From positions 186,001-250,000 of the forward strand of contig NZ_JABASY010000006.1 in assembly GCF_016107685.1 (NCBI RefSeq): 64,000 nt of DNA, in the 5' to 3' direction. This document shows, piece by piece, positions 16,644-24,937 of this stretch. The notes beneath the pieces were generated by a model that did not search any database, was not told where the DNA came from, and worked only from the letters and a program-made list of their open reading frames with translations. Every line of letters starts with the position of its first letter. Within the stretch, counting starts at the first letter, position 1. The DNA is from Brevibacterium yomogidense. Its GTDB lineage: Bacteria > Actinomycetota > Actinomycetes > Actinomycetales > Brevibacteriaceae. The position numbers were made by a program, and so were the translations under genes.

Positions 16644-16665
16644 TTGTACGGAGGTTCTCGTACAA
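16644..16665. promoter_or_regulatory. ArsR-type operator candidate
   Basis: TTGTAC (16644-16649) and GTACAA (16660-16665) form a 22-base inverted repeat in the OYE promoter. Further GTAC boxes occur at about 16677 and 16687. The site lies between the divergent regulator and the oxidoreductase operon. Confidence 0.6.
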
Positions 16666-16747
16666 CGATGGTGAGCGTACTACAAGGTACGATGAAGGTG
16701 GTACTTCGCGGCGAGCGGTAGCATCGCCTGACCATCGAAAGGATCAC

Positions 16748-17089
16748 GTGGCTCGAGAGCTCTACCACCCCGACATCGCGACGGTTCCCCTGGACGCGGT
16801 CCTGGCCGCCTTGTCTGACCCGATCCGACGGGAGATCGTCACGCAGCTCTCCCGTGGGCACGATGATCAGGCGTGCATCGCCTTCGAGCTGCCGGTCTCG
16901 AAGTCCACGTCCACTCATCACTTCCGGGTTCTGCGGGAAGCAGGCCTGATCAATCAGCGCTATGTGGGTACCGCGATTCTGAACAACCTGCGGTGCGATG
17001 ACATGGATGTCCGGTTCCCAGGTCTTCTCGACGCCGTGATCGAAGCTGAATGCCGCGACCGGACGGATGGGGTGCCTGCCTCCTCCTGA
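16748..17089 (+). CDS. ArsR-family winged-helix regulator
   Basis: 113 residues from GTG 16748 with AAAGGA upstream; the 44 in-frame codons before it cross the operator and are not credible. The fold signature is LDAVLAALSDPIRREIVTQLSRG, then the recognition helix KSTSTHHFRVLREAGLI. It is divergent from the old yellow enzyme/reductase operon and presumably represses it through the inverted repeat at 16644-16665. The single Cys residues could sense electrophiles, but this is inference. Confidence 0.9.
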   Translation: MARELYHPDIATVPLDAVLAALSDPIRREIVTQLSRGHDDQACIAFELPVSKSTSTHHFRVLREAGLINQRYVGTAILNNLRCDDMDVRFPGLLDAVIEAECRDRTDGVPASS

Positions 17090-17204
17090 CGCGGCCGTCT
17101 GACACGCGCGTGCACGAGGTCAGCGGGCTTTCAGCGGGTTCCGGTTGAATGTGTGGATCCGCGTACGCCGGGTTCGCATCTGGGCGGGGAGAAGGGGGAT
17201 CTCC

Positions 17205-17645
17205 ATGTGCGACAGACCTGTTGTCCCCTCGTTCAAGCCGTCTGAGGAGTGGCACGAAGACTGGCCCTACGGCGAGTCGACATCGGTTCAGGTCTTGGCG
17301 TCGATCAGCGGTGCTGCCGCAGGTTGTGCGGTGGCGAACTTCCTGAGGCCCCTCACTCTCAACCCGGACGCGGATGTTCCCGCGGACGTCGACCTCTACT
17401 ACCAGGGTGGATTCACCGCTGAGTCCATGCCTCCGTCTGACGGTGGACCATGGCGGATCATCCTGGCGTCGGCGGGCCAGGATGGATTCGACTCCTTGAT
17501 CGGCGCGGCGGATGACCTCACCGACGCGCTGCGTGCGACGCCCGGCGAAGTCCGACTCACCTGGCAGGAGCTGGCTGCCACCAGTGTGGACTCGCCTGCG
17601 CAGTCGCCGCGGAGAGCTCGGCCGCCGCACGGTACCGGGGGCTGA
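17205..17645 (+). CDS. Hypothetical protein
   Basis: 146 residues from ATG 17205, chosen because AAGGGGGAT lies directly upstream; the frame extends back to 17145 without a ribosome site. Sequence is mixed, with YYQGGFTAESMP and WRIILASAGQDGFDSLIGAADDLTDAL in the middle and a basic Pro-rich tail. No family recognised and no membrane segment. Base composition fits a real gene. Confidence 0.55.
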   Translation: MCDRPVVPSFKPSEEWHEDWPYGESTSVQVLASISGAAAGCAVANFLRPLTLNPDADVPADVDLYYQGGFTAESMPPSDGGPWRIILASAGQDGFDSLIGAADDLTDALRATPGEVRLTWQELAATSVDSPAQSPRRARPPHGTGG

Positions 17646-17724
17646 GGCTATTCGCTGAACTACTAGGATGGCTGGTTGGAGTACCGGCCGGATCCGTCCG
17701 GCCCTGACGAAGGAGAAATCAGCG

Positions 17725-18165
17725 ATGAGCTTTTCCGTCTATCTTTCCGGCGAGATCCACACCGACTGGCGCGACGAGATCCAGCGTGGCGCGGAGGCCG
17801 CAGGGCTGGACGTGGTTTTCACCGCGCCGGTGACCGACCACCCCGCGAGCGATGCCGCAGGCGACCACCTGGGCGAGAACAGCAGCCAGTTCTGGCGCGA
17901 CCACCAGTCGTCCAAGGTCAATGCCATTCGTACGCGCACCCTGATCGAGAAGAGCGACCTGGTGGTGGTGCGCTTCGGTGACAAGTACAAGCAGTGGAAC
18001 GCTGCCTTCGACGCCGGCTACTGCGCCGCGCTCGGCACGCCCTACATCACTCTGCACGACGAGGACATCGTCCACCCGCTCAAGGAAGTCGACGCCGAAG
18101 CCCAGGCATGGTGCACGACTACTGACCAGGTGGTGGAGACGCTGCGCTACGTGCTCAAGGCATGA
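17725..18165 (+). CDS. YtoQ family protein
   Basis: 146 residues from ATG 17725 behind GAAGGAGAAAT, an excellent ribosome site. SVYLSGEIHTDWRDEIQ, the segment FTAPVTDHPASDAAGD, VNAIRTRTLIEKSDLVVVRFGDKYKQWNAAFDAGYCAALG and ITLHDE are the YtoQ family signature. The fold is related to nucleoside 2-deoxyribosyltransferases; the reaction is not established. It precedes the pseudouridine synthase gene by 20 bp on the same strand. Confidence 0.9.
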   Translation: MSFSVYLSGEIHTDWRDEIQRGAEAAGLDVVFTAPVTDHPASDAAGDHLGENSSQFWRDHQSSKVNAIRTRTLIEKSDLVVVRFGDKYKQWNAAFDAGYCAALGTPYITLHDEDIVHPLKEVDAEAQAWCTTTDQVVETLRYVLKA

Positions 18166-18185
18166 GCCCGCGGTAACGCACAGCA

Positions 18186-19235
18186 ATGTCGACTCGGGAT
18201 CGCGATGACGTCGTGAGTGGCGAGGCTTCGAGGCTTGCCGCGGACCACCTCGGCGAGGGGAATAGACGCAGGTCCGACGCTCCGCGATCGGGACCGGGAG
18301 GCGCTGGGCGCAGCGAGCCGGCCCGCACGATCACGATCGACAGTGAGCATGCAGGCCGACGGTTGGACAAGTTCCTGCGCTCCCGTCTCAAAGGAGTGCC
18401 GGCCGGTCTGGTGTTCCGGCTGCTGCGCCAGGGGCGGCTGCGTGTCAACGGGCGCAAGGCGCAGCAGAACTACCGCCTTCACGAAGGCGACGTCATCGAC
18501 GTCCCGGAACTGCGGGTCGACTCCGCGCCTGCGCCACCAGCGAAGGTCCCGCCTTCGCTGATCGCACAGGTGCGAGGTGCAGTGCTCCACGAGGACGGGG
18601 ACCTCCTGATCGTCGACAAGCCAGCGGGTGTGGCGGTCCACAAGGGCACGGACGTGCCTGCTGGGGTGATCGAAGCGCTCCGACAGCTCCGGCCGGAACT
18701 GCCGGAGCTGGAGCTCACCCATCGACTCGACCGCGAAACGTCCGGTGTGCTCGCCCTGGCGAAGAGCCCCTCGATGCTGCGGTACCTCCACACCCTGCTG
18801 CGGGACAGGGAAGACGAGATCGAGCGTCACTACCTGGCCATCGTCGCCGGACGATGGCCGTCGGAGACGCAAATCGTGGACGCGCCATTGCGTCGCGCGG
18901 AAAACGGTGTCGTCGTCGACCCGGACGGTCAGAGGGCCGAGACCCACGTCTCTGTGAAGAGACGCATCGGAAACAGAGCCACCCTCCTGAACGTCCGACT
19001 GCTGACGGGTCGGAAGCACCAGATCAGAGTCCACCTGCAGCATGCAGGTCATCCCATCGCCGGCGACGTCCGCTACGGGAACGCCGGCTTCAACCACCGC
19101 GTGGAACGAGCCGGTGGCACAGGGCTCTATCTGCATGCCGCCAAGCTCGTCGTCCCCAAGCCCGACGGCACGGATCTCGTAGTCACCGCGCCGACGCCGC
19201 GCCGGTGGGGCCAGCTGCTCAAAGCGGGACTGTGA
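18186..19235 (+). CDS. RluC/RluD-type pseudouridine synthase
   Basis: 349 residues. A 40-residue disordered head is followed by an S4 RNA-binding domain (GRRLDKFLRSRLKGVPAGLVFRLLRQGRLRVNG) and the RluA-family catalytic domain with HRLDRETSGVL, the catalytic Asp being residue 182. GRKHQIRVHLQHAGHPIAGDVRYG is the second family motif. It isomerises uridines in 23S rRNA; which position (955/2504/2580 as RluC or 1911/1915/1917 as RluD) cannot be fixed from the sequence. The longer head could also reflect a start further inside. Confidence 0.9.
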   Translation: MSTRDRDDVVSGEASRLAADHLGEGNRRRSDAPRSGPGGAGRSEPARTITIDSEHAGRRLDKFLRSRLKGVPAGLVFRLLRQGRLRVNGRKAQQNYRLHEGDVIDVPELRVDSAPAPPAKVPPSLIAQVRGAVLHEDGDLLIVDKPAGVAVHKGTDVPAGVIEALRQLRPELPELELTHRLDRETSGVLALAKSPSMLRYLHTLLRDREDEIERHYLAIVAGRWPSETQIVDAPLRRAENGVVVDPDGQRAETHVSVKRRIGNRATLLNVRLLTGRKHQIRVHLQHAGHPIAGDVRYGNAGFNHRVERAGGTGLYLHAAKLVVPKPDGTDLVVTAPTPRRWGQLLKAGL

Positions 19236-19337
19236 CCGTCTCCGTGCGCGTGGCAACCTGCGGTGCCACGTCGACGACCGCACCTCTCCTGAGGGTTGTT
19301 GGCCCGCCCTCCTTGATCCCCACCTGAAGAGGAAGAC

Positions 19338-20072
19338 ATGACACGCCCCAGAATCATCTGCCACATGCACACGCTGCTGAACGGGAAGATCGACGGTATC
19401 GCCAACCCCACGTCCGTCGGGATGCGCTCCCAGAAGCTGTATTTCGATCTGTTCCTGGGCGAAGACCGGTACTACAAGAAACACCGCGGGTGGCTGAGCG
19501 GCAGCGGGACGAGCAGGGCCCTCATGGGTGGAACGCCCCCGACCGACCTCCCCGAGTCGCACGAACCCGTTCCGGCCGGTGACTTCATCGCCGATCCCGA
19601 TGCCCAGGTGTACTACTTCGCGGTCGACAATTCCGGGACCCTCGCCTGGGACCGGAACTCCTTCACCTACTTCGATGTCGAAGCCCACATCGTCGAACTG
19701 ATCCCAGCCACGGCGAGCGATGCCTTCAAGGCTCACCTGAGGTCTGTCGGGGTGTCGTACATCCTTGCGGGCGAGGGACGGTTGGACATGGCACAGGCGG
19801 TCAGTCGGATCGGCGAGGTCTTCGACGTGGACGAGCTGATCCTCGGAGGCGGCGGAAACCTGAATTGGTCGATGGTCCGTGACGGACTCTGCGACGAGAT
19901 CAGCCTCGTCCTCATGCCGACGGCAGACGGGGAGAACCACACGAACTCGCTGTTCGAGGCGAATGAGAATTATTCCGCCCCTGTCCCGATCGGGTTCTCG
20001 CTGAAGAACGTCGAGCCGCTCGAGGACGGCAGTGTCTGGTTGCGGTACGACGTCGATGGGCCTGTCGACTGA
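19338..20072 (+). CDS. RibD C-terminal/dihydrofolate-reductase-like protein
   Basis: 244 residues, with GAGGAAG before the ATG. RIICHMHTLLNGKIDG at the start, VSYILAGEGRLDMAQAV in the middle and the hallmark ELILGGGGNLNWSMVRDGLCDEISLVLMP near the C-terminus place it in the DHFR-like RibD C-terminal family, which uses NADPH. Substrate unknown. Its stop codon lies inside a 23-nt tandem repeat that continues into the intergenic region. Confidence 0.88.
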   Translation: MTRPRIICHMHTLLNGKIDGIANPTSVGMRSQKLYFDLFLGEDRYYKKHRGWLSGSGTSRALMGGTPPTDLPESHEPVPAGDFIADPDAQVYYFAVDNSGTLAWDRNSFTYFDVEAHIVELIPATASDAFKAHLRSVGVSYILAGEGRLDMAQAVSRIGEVFDVDELILGGGGNLNWSMVRDGLCDEISLVLMPTADGENHTNSLFEANENYSAPVPIGFSLKNVEPLEDGSVWLRYDVDGPVD

Positions 20073-20127
20073 GGTATGGGTGGTCGGTCGACTGAGACAT
20101 GGGAGCCGATGAGCTGAGGCCTTTGGG
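20064..20127 (+). repeat. 23-nt degenerate tandem repeat spanning a stop codon
   Basis: GTCGACTGAGGTATGGG at 20064 recurs at 20087 (GTCGACTGAGACATGGG) and, more degenerate, near 20110 (GAGCTGAGGC...GGG). The first copy contains the stop codon of the RibD-like gene. Confidence 0.75.
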
Positions 20128-20186
20128 TCGAGGTCGGACGAGCCGGCCGGTTGCTCATACCCGCATCCGGTGGGGTGCTGACGTGC

Positions 20187-20927
20187 TTACTGCGCCCCGT
20201 GCGAGTCGGTGGCGCTTGTGTCCGCGACGTCAGAACGCGCAGCTCCCTCGGCCAACTGCACAGGCTGGAGAAGCATATGCGTCTGCGCGGTGGTCAGTGC
20301 CGGAACCGGCAGGTCGGAGGACGCGTTGCCCGCGCGGAGTCCGTCGAGCGCTATCCACAGGTACCGGCGATACAGCTGCGCGGTGTCCTCACGGTCGTCG
20401 AGTCGGGGTCCATCCTGCGCCACGATCGCGACGGAGCTGAACGCGATCTGGAGGAAGATCAGGTCCGTGCCGGTCGCGTCGCCTCGGAGCACTCCGGCAT
20501 CACGCGCCCGTTCGGCCACCTGGTTGACCAGCGGTGCCAGCCGATCCCGCGTTTCGTCGTGCGTGTGTGCACGGCCGTACCGTCCGGCGAAGATCTGCGC
20601 CATGCCCCGGTCCTTCGCCTGGAGGGCGAGGGAGCGTTCGAGGTACAGCACCAGCCCCTTCCACGGGTCCGGTTCGGCGAGTGCCGCGTGGAGGATCTGC
20701 TCCATCTCCTCGTCCTGGCGCTCCAGGATCGCATCGATGAGCTCACCCTTGTTCGCGAACCGCCGGTAGGCGGTGCCGACGCCGACGCCGGCGTGATGGG
20801 CGACGTCGTTGAGCGTGATTCCCAGACCATGACGGGCGAACAGGTCTCGTCCGGCTGCCAGGAGGCGCTCGCGGTTGGCGGCGGCATCCTTGCGCAGCTT
20901 CTGCTCGTTCGTGCTCGTGGAGGTCAT
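20187..20927 (-). CDS. TetR-family regulator
   Basis: 246 residues from ATG 20927; the frame continues upstream but would overlap the divergent promoter. The HTH reads NRERLLAAGRDLFARHGLGITLNDVAHHAGVGVGTAYRRFANKGELIDAIL (about residues 18-68). The ligand-binding part ends in a tail rich in Ala, Ser and Thr. It is divergent from the aldo/keto reductase gene and probably represses it. Confidence 0.9.
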   Translation of the reverse strand: MTSTSTNEQKLRKDAAANRERLLAAGRDLFARHGLGITLNDVAHHAGVGVGTAYRRFANKGELIDAILERQDEEMEQILHAALAEPDPWKGLVLYLERSLALQAKDRGMAQIFAGRYGRAHTHDETRDRLAPLVNQVAERARDAGVLRGDATGTDLIFLQIAFSSVAIVAQDGPRLDDREDTAQLYRRYLWIALDGLRAGNASSDLPVPALTTAQTHMLLQPVQLAEGAARSDVADTSATDSHGAQ

Positions 20928-20958
20928 GGACCCCAGCCTACCGGAAGCGGATTCTGGA

Positions 20959-21002
20959 CATCCGGATGCGTGGTAGCCTGAATATGTGGATGTACCCCAT
21001 CC
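20959..21002. promoter_or_regulatory. Operator candidates between TetR and AKR genes
   Basis: CATCCGGATG (20959-20968) is a perfect 10-base palindrome. GGATG-TACCC-CATCC (20988-21002) is a 15-base inverted repeat built from the same half-site. Both lie in the 108-bp gap between the divergent starts. Confidence 0.6.
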
Positions 21003-21035
21003 GTTTACGCGCCAATCCGTCGAGAGGATCCATCC

Positions 21036-21914
21036 ATGACGACGACACAGCCTCACTTCACCCTCAACAGTGGTGTCGAGTTGCCACACGTCGGATTCGG
21101 TGTCTTCCAGACACCGCAGGACGAGACCGCTGACGCCGTGCAGACGGCGTTCGAAGTCGGCTACCGGCACATCGACACCGCGGCCGTCTATGGCAACGAG
21201 GAAGGGGTCGGCGACGCGCTCAGACGTTCAGAGCTCGCTCGCTCCGACGTCTTCCTCGAGACCAAGATCTGGGTCGTCGACTACGGGTACGAGCAGACAC
21301 TCCACGCGTTCGACAAGAGCGCGGCGAAGCTCGGCGTCGACCAGATCGACCTCCTGATCCTCCATCAGGCCGACCCGCAGGCGTTCGACAGGACGATCCA
21401 GGCGTACAAGGCCCTCGAGGCACTGCTGGCCGACGGCAGGGTCCGTGCGATCGGCGTGAGCAACTTCCTGCCGGTGCGGCTGGAGCGGCTGATGCATGAG
21501 ACGGACATCGTTCCGGCGGTCAACCAGATCGAAGTGCACCCCTACACCCAGCAGCGTGAACTGCAGGCATTCAACCGTGAGCACGGCATCCTCACGCAGG
21601 CGTGGTCGCCCATCGGCGGTCTGCGCACGTACAACGGCGGAGACACGCCCCTCGCCAACGACACCCTCGTCGCCATCGCGCAGGCGCACGGAAAGACGCC
21701 TGCGCAGGTCATGCTGCGCTGGCATCTTCAGGAAGGCCGGCAGGTGATCCCGAAGTCCGTCCGGCCGGCCCGGATCGCGGAGAACTTCGACGTCTTCGAC
21801 TTCGAACTCTCGCCTGAGGAGATCGCGCGCATCGACGAGCTGGAACAGGGCATGACGATGGTCCCGGACGACGTCGACTTCGATGCACTGGGCATCGAGA
21901 TCCCCGAGTCGTGA
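21036..21914 (+). CDS. Aldo/keto reductase
   Basis: 292 residues, ATG behind GAGAGGATCC. The catalytic tetrad is visible: Asp47, Tyr52, Lys77 and His110 (HIDTAAVYGNE, LETKIWV, DLLILHQADP). IGVSNFLPVRLERL and QAWSPIGG, and the NADPH-binding IPKSVRPARIAENFDVFDFELSPEEIARID, complete the family pattern. It reduces aldehydes or ketones with NADPH; substrate unknown. Probably controlled by the divergent TetR protein. The stop codon lies in a 23-nt tandem repeat. Confidence 0.93.
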   Translation: MTTTQPHFTLNSGVELPHVGFGVFQTPQDETADAVQTAFEVGYRHIDTAAVYGNEEGVGDALRRSELARSDVFLETKIWVVDYGYEQTLHAFDKSAAKLGVDQIDLLILHQADPQAFDRTIQAYKALEALLADGRVRAIGVSNFLPVRLERLMHETDIVPAVNQIEVHPYTQQRELQAFNREHGILTQAWSPIGGLRTYNGGDTPLANDTLVAIAQAHGKTPAQVMLRWHLQEGRQVIPKSVRPARIAENFDVFDFELSPEEIARIDELEQGMTMVPDDVDFDALGIEIPES

Positions 21915-21963
21915 CCACCGAGTTCCCCGAGGCGTGACCACCGAGTTTCCCGAGGCGTGACAC
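21895..21963 (+). repeat. 23-nt tandem repeat x3 spanning the AKR stop codon
   Basis: Three consecutive 23-base units (21895, 21918, 21941) of the form CCGAGTTCCCCGAGGCGTGA plus three bases. The first unit is the last codons and stop of the AKR gene; the other two are non-coding near-copies. Confidence 0.85.
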
Positions 21964-22183
21964 CGGCCCGCGGGAGAATCCCGCGGGGGAGCGCAGCGCG
22001 TGCAGGACCGCCGTGGGTATTCAGCCTCGCTCCTTCTCGACGGCTAGGCGTCAGCACACCGCTGAGGGGCACGGGGTACTGTCGAGGGGAGCTCGCCCCG
22101 TCGCAGGACGAGGCGAGTTCGCTGTGGTGCGGATGCCTGGGCCCGACAGGGGCTCACCGCTCATGAGAAGGATGTGACGACGG

Positions 22184-22555
22184 GTGACTTCCGCTTCGAC
22201 GGCAGACACACTGCCTGCGTGCCCCGAATGCCGCGAGGAATACACGTACGAGCAGGGCGCCCTGCTCGTCTGCCCCATGTGCGGGCACGAATGGACCGCA
22301 GGTGAGGCCGACGATGCCGCCGCATCCGCCCAGGTGACCGACGCTGTGGGCAACGTGCTGGCAGACGGCGACACGGTCACGATCGTCAAGAGTCTCAAGG
22401 TCAAGGGATCCGGCAGCGGCACACTGAAGATCGGCACGAAGGTGCGCGGCATCAGGCTGACCGGCGACGCCGGCGATGGTCACGACATCGACGCGACGGT
22501 CCCGGGGTTCGGCCGGATGAAGCTGAAGTCCAGCATCGTGAAGAAGGTCCTCTGA
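22184..22555 (+). CDS. yjdM: Zinc-ribbon protein YjdM (PhnA family)
   Basis: 123 residues starting at GTG 22184 with AAGGA upstream. An N-terminal zinc ribbon (CPECREEY ... CPMCGHEW) is followed by the compact PhnA domain: DAVGNVLADGDTVTIVKSLKVKG and IKVRGI-like strands ending in MKLKSSIVKKV. Despite the old name, the family is not phosphonoacetate hydrolase; its role is not known. Stands alone. Confidence 0.92.
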   Translation: MTSASTADTLPACPECREEYTYEQGALLVCPMCGHEWTAGEADDAAASAQVTDAVGNVLADGDTVTIVKSLKVKGSGSGTLKIGTKVRGIRLTGDAGDGHDIDATVPGFGRMKLKSSIVKKVL

Positions 22556-22597
22556 CCTGAGGACCGACCACATCGTGTGTTTCGAGGAGGACACCCC

Positions 22598-22969
22598 ATG
22601 GAACTGAGCATGGACAAGGGCAACCAGTTCGTCGAGGAGACCCAGTCTCCGGACAGCGCCGCGGCGTGGAAGCAGCAGCTGGACGAGTATGCTCCCGGCG
22701 CATCCGACTGGGTGGTGGGTGCGGTCTTCGGCGGCACCTACCAGCGTGAGGGGATCGAGCTGCGCGACCGCCAGATGCTCAACATGGCGGCACTGGCGGC
22801 GATGGGTGGAACCGAACCGCAGCTGACCGGCCACATCAGGACGGCGGTCGACGTCGCCGGGATGAGCCGGGAAGAGGTCGCGGAGTGCTTCGTCCACCTG
22901 ATGCCGTACATCGGAGTGCCGAAGACACTCGCTGCGATGCGCTGCATGAAGACCGCTTTCGAAGGCTGA
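22598..22969 (+). CDS. Carboxymuconolactone decarboxylase family protein
   Basis: 123 residues from ATG 22598 behind GAGGAGGACAC. The CMD helical domain is recognised by LRDRQMLNMAALAAMGGTEPQLTGHIRTAVDVAGMSREEVAECFVHLMPYIGVPKTL. There is no CxxC pair, so it is not an AhpD-type peroxidase. Possible gamma-carboxymuconolactone decarboxylase relative; the reaction is unknown. It ends 9 bp from the convergent hydrolase gene. Confidence 0.88.
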   Translation: MELSMDKGNQFVEETQSPDSAAAWKQQLDEYAPGASDWVVGAVFGGTYQREGIELRDRQMLNMAALAAMGGTEPQLTGHIRTAVDVAGMSREEVAECFVHLMPYIGVPKTLAAMRCMKTAFEG

Positions 22970-22978
22970 TCGCGGGTC

Positions 22979-23878
22979 CTATTCGTGGGTTGCCTCCGCC
23001 GTGCGCAGGAGCCAGTCCCGGACCTCGGGCCACAGGGTGTCGTGCAGGCCGCGGCGAAAGAACCCGGCGTGGCCGATCGCCGGGACACCGCCCTGCTGAG
23101 GCGTGTAGGTGCGGCGTTCGACCCGCGCCGATGTGAGGGGGTCGAAGATCGCGTCGACCTGTGCCGGTGTGGCCCACGGGTCGTCGGTGAAGCCGATCGC
23201 CAGCACGTCCGTGGAGACCGCCGCGGCGCGTGCCCCCGCGTCCATGGTCGGGTCGTCGAAGAAGTAGCCCGGGAGGCGTGACCAGCGGCTCCATTCGAGC
23301 ATCGCCGCACCGGGCATGTCCTCCCCGATGCCGAGGCGCCGGCCCGGTACGTAGCCGAGCAGCCGGGCCGTGGCCGGTCCGATGACGCGCAGGATCGCGC
23401 CGACCCGCAGCCGTTCGCCCCTGGTCGGGATCGTCTTCGTCACCCCCGCGTGCGAGGCGACGGTGACGAATCCTGCGAGCCCCGCGGTGCCGTTGTCGAG
23501 GGCGAGGGCGTGCCCGCCGATGCTGTGGCCCACCGCCAGCTGCGGGAGCCCGGGGAACCGTTCGCGCGTCCACGTGGCGACTGCGGGGACGTCCGCGCTC
23601 ATCCAGTCCCGCATCCTCAGTCCGCGATGCGCGCGCGCCGCTCCCGAGGCCCCGGTTCCGCGATAGTCGTACGTCACCACCGCGAACCCGCCATCCACGA
23701 GGTGTTCGGCGAAGTGCGTGTAGAGGCGTTCCGGGACGGCGGTCGCCGGGTGGACGACCACCGCGGCGCGGGGCGGGTCCTCGGGAGGGCTCCACACGGT
23801 TCCGACGATCGTGCCGCCTTCCGCAACCGGGATCGAGACCCGCTCGCGGACAGCGGACTTCACACCATTGCTTCGCAT
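22979..23878 (-). CDS. Alpha/beta hydrolase (YheT/serine aminopeptidase-like)
   Basis: 299 residues from ATG 23878. VVVHPATAVPERLY and VTYDYRGTGASG are the early strands, with nucleophile elbow GHSIGG (Ser about residue 118), and a late His in PAIGHAGFF. No signal peptide, so cytoplasmic. Substrate unknown. TACACT lies 6 bases before the ATG, the spacing of a -10 box for a leaderless mRNA, and the ATG is the centre of a 14-base palindrome. Confidence 0.85.
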   Translation of the reverse strand: MRSNGVKSAVRERVSIPVAEGGTIVGTVWSPPEDPPRAAVVVHPATAVPERLYTHFAEHLVDGGFAVVTYDYRGTGASGAARAHRGLRMRDWMSADVPAVATWTRERFPGLPQLAVGHSIGGHALALDNGTAGLAGFVTVASHAGVTKTIPTRGERLRVGAILRVIGPATARLLGYVPGRRLGIGEDMPGAAMLEWSRWSRLPGYFFDDPTMDAGARAAAVSTDVLAIGFTDDPWATPAQVDAIFDPLTSARVERRTYTPQQGGVPAIGHAGFFRRGLHDTLWPEVRDWLLRTAEATHE

Positions 23879-23884
23879 GCGAAG
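23871..23884. promoter_or_regulatory. 14-base palindrome centred on a start codon
   Basis: CTTCGCATGCGAAG is perfectly self-complementary and contains the ATG of the hydrolase gene. With a -10-like TACACT just upstream the transcript would start at or next to the ATG, so a protein bound here would block initiation. Confidence 0.35.
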
Positions 23885-23918
23885 AGTGTAGGGGCTGGGT
23901 GCGTGTGGCCCGGGCGGC

Positions 23919-24018
23919 GGTCGACCCGAGCAGGAGGGCAGACGGTCGTCCCTGGCAGGAGGGCCTACGGACGATCCTGGCAGGAGACTTCGCGGTCGTC
24001 CCTGGCAGGAGGGCTCGT
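23919..24018 (+). repeat. 25-nt tandem repeat x4 between divergent genes
   Basis: Four adjacent 25-base units start at 23919, 23944, 23969 and 23994. Shared core GGTCGTCCCTGGCAGGAGGG, with a few changes per unit. The array fills half of the 200-bp gap between two divergent starts. Confidence 0.85.
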
Positions 24019-24077
24019 CATCCGCCAGGATGGGGTGCGGACAGTTCAGGACCACCACGGGGGAGGGGACCGGTGTG

Positions 24078-24785
24078 ATGCTCGGAGCAGTGATCTGGGG
24101 TGCTGTCGCAGCCTCTTCCCTGCTGTGCGGTGCCCTCCTGTCGATGGTCCGCACCTGGAGCGACAGGTCGATCGGGATCGTCCTGGGATTCGGTGCGGGA
24201 GCACTCATCGCAAGCGTCTCCTTCGAACTCGCGGAGGACGGGTTCCACGGCGGGGGAGCGCTGCCCGTCGCGATCGGGCTGGCGTGCGGGGCGATCGCCT
24301 ACTTCGTGGCGAGTGAGTTCGTCGAACGGTCGAGTGCGCGCTCCGGCCGGACGACCGCGGGGACCACGCTGGCGCTGGGAGCGCTGCTGGACGGGATCCC
24401 CGAACAGGCGGTCCTCGGACTGGGGCTGGGAGCAGGGGAGTCCGTGAGTATCGCCCTGCTCGTCGCGGTGTTCGTGTCGAACCTGCCGGAGTCGGCCGGG
24501 TCGTCGGCGGAGATGCTCCAGGCGGGTCGTCCGCGCTCCTTCGTGCTGGGCCTGTGGTCGGTGGTGACCGTCGTCTGCATCGCGGCCACGTGGGCAGGCG
24601 CGGCGGTGTCCACTGCCGTGAGCACGGAGCTCACGGCAGGGATCAAGGGGTTCGCGGCGGGGGCTCTGCTCGTCATGCTCGTCGATTCGATGATCCCCGA
24701 TGCCAAGGCGAAGGCGCGCGACCTGGCGGGCCTTGCGACCGTCGTCGGGTTCGCGCTCGCTGCGGGGATGTCTCTGCTGGCCTGA
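24078..24785 (+). CDS. ZIP-family-like metal transporter
   Basis: 235 residues; start ATG 24078 (GTG 24075 is equally possible) behind GGGGGAGGGG. About seven to eight membrane helices. The metal-site helices keep ZIP-like motifs: LDGIPEQAVLGLGL in place of the usual HN-P-E motif and VSNLPESAGSS. The His residues of classic ZIPs are absent, so the metal could differ or the protein may be a distant member. It is followed 150 bp later by a lipoprotein gene. Confidence 0.75.
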   Translation: MLGAVIWGAVAASSLLCGALLSMVRTWSDRSIGIVLGFGAGALIASVSFELAEDGFHGGGALPVAIGLACGAIAYFVASEFVERSSARSGRTTAGTTLALGALLDGIPEQAVLGLGLGAGESVSIALLVAVFVSNLPESAGSSAEMLQAGRPRSFVLGLWSVVTVVCIAATWAGAAVSTAVSTELTAGIKGFAAGALLVMLVDSMIPDAKAKARDLAGLATVVGFALAAGMSLLA

Positions 24786-24802
24786 CCTCTGCTGGCCTGA
24801 CC
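24773..24802 (+). repeat. 15-nt tandem duplication spanning a stop codon
   Basis: TCTGCTGGCCTGACC occurs twice in a row (24773-24787, 24788-24802). The first copy holds the stop codon of the ZIP-like gene. Weaker copies of GGCCTGA follow to about 24855. Confidence 0.85.
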
Positions 24803-24937
24803 TTCCCGACCCTCGCTGCCCGGCCCTCCCGGCCAGACCCTGTTGGCCTGATCCTGCCTTGGAGTCGTAGTATCTGCGGTCGTGCCCGTTCGAGAGCGGG
24901 CGGCCGATCATCCGCATCCAGATCCCGGAGGAAACCG

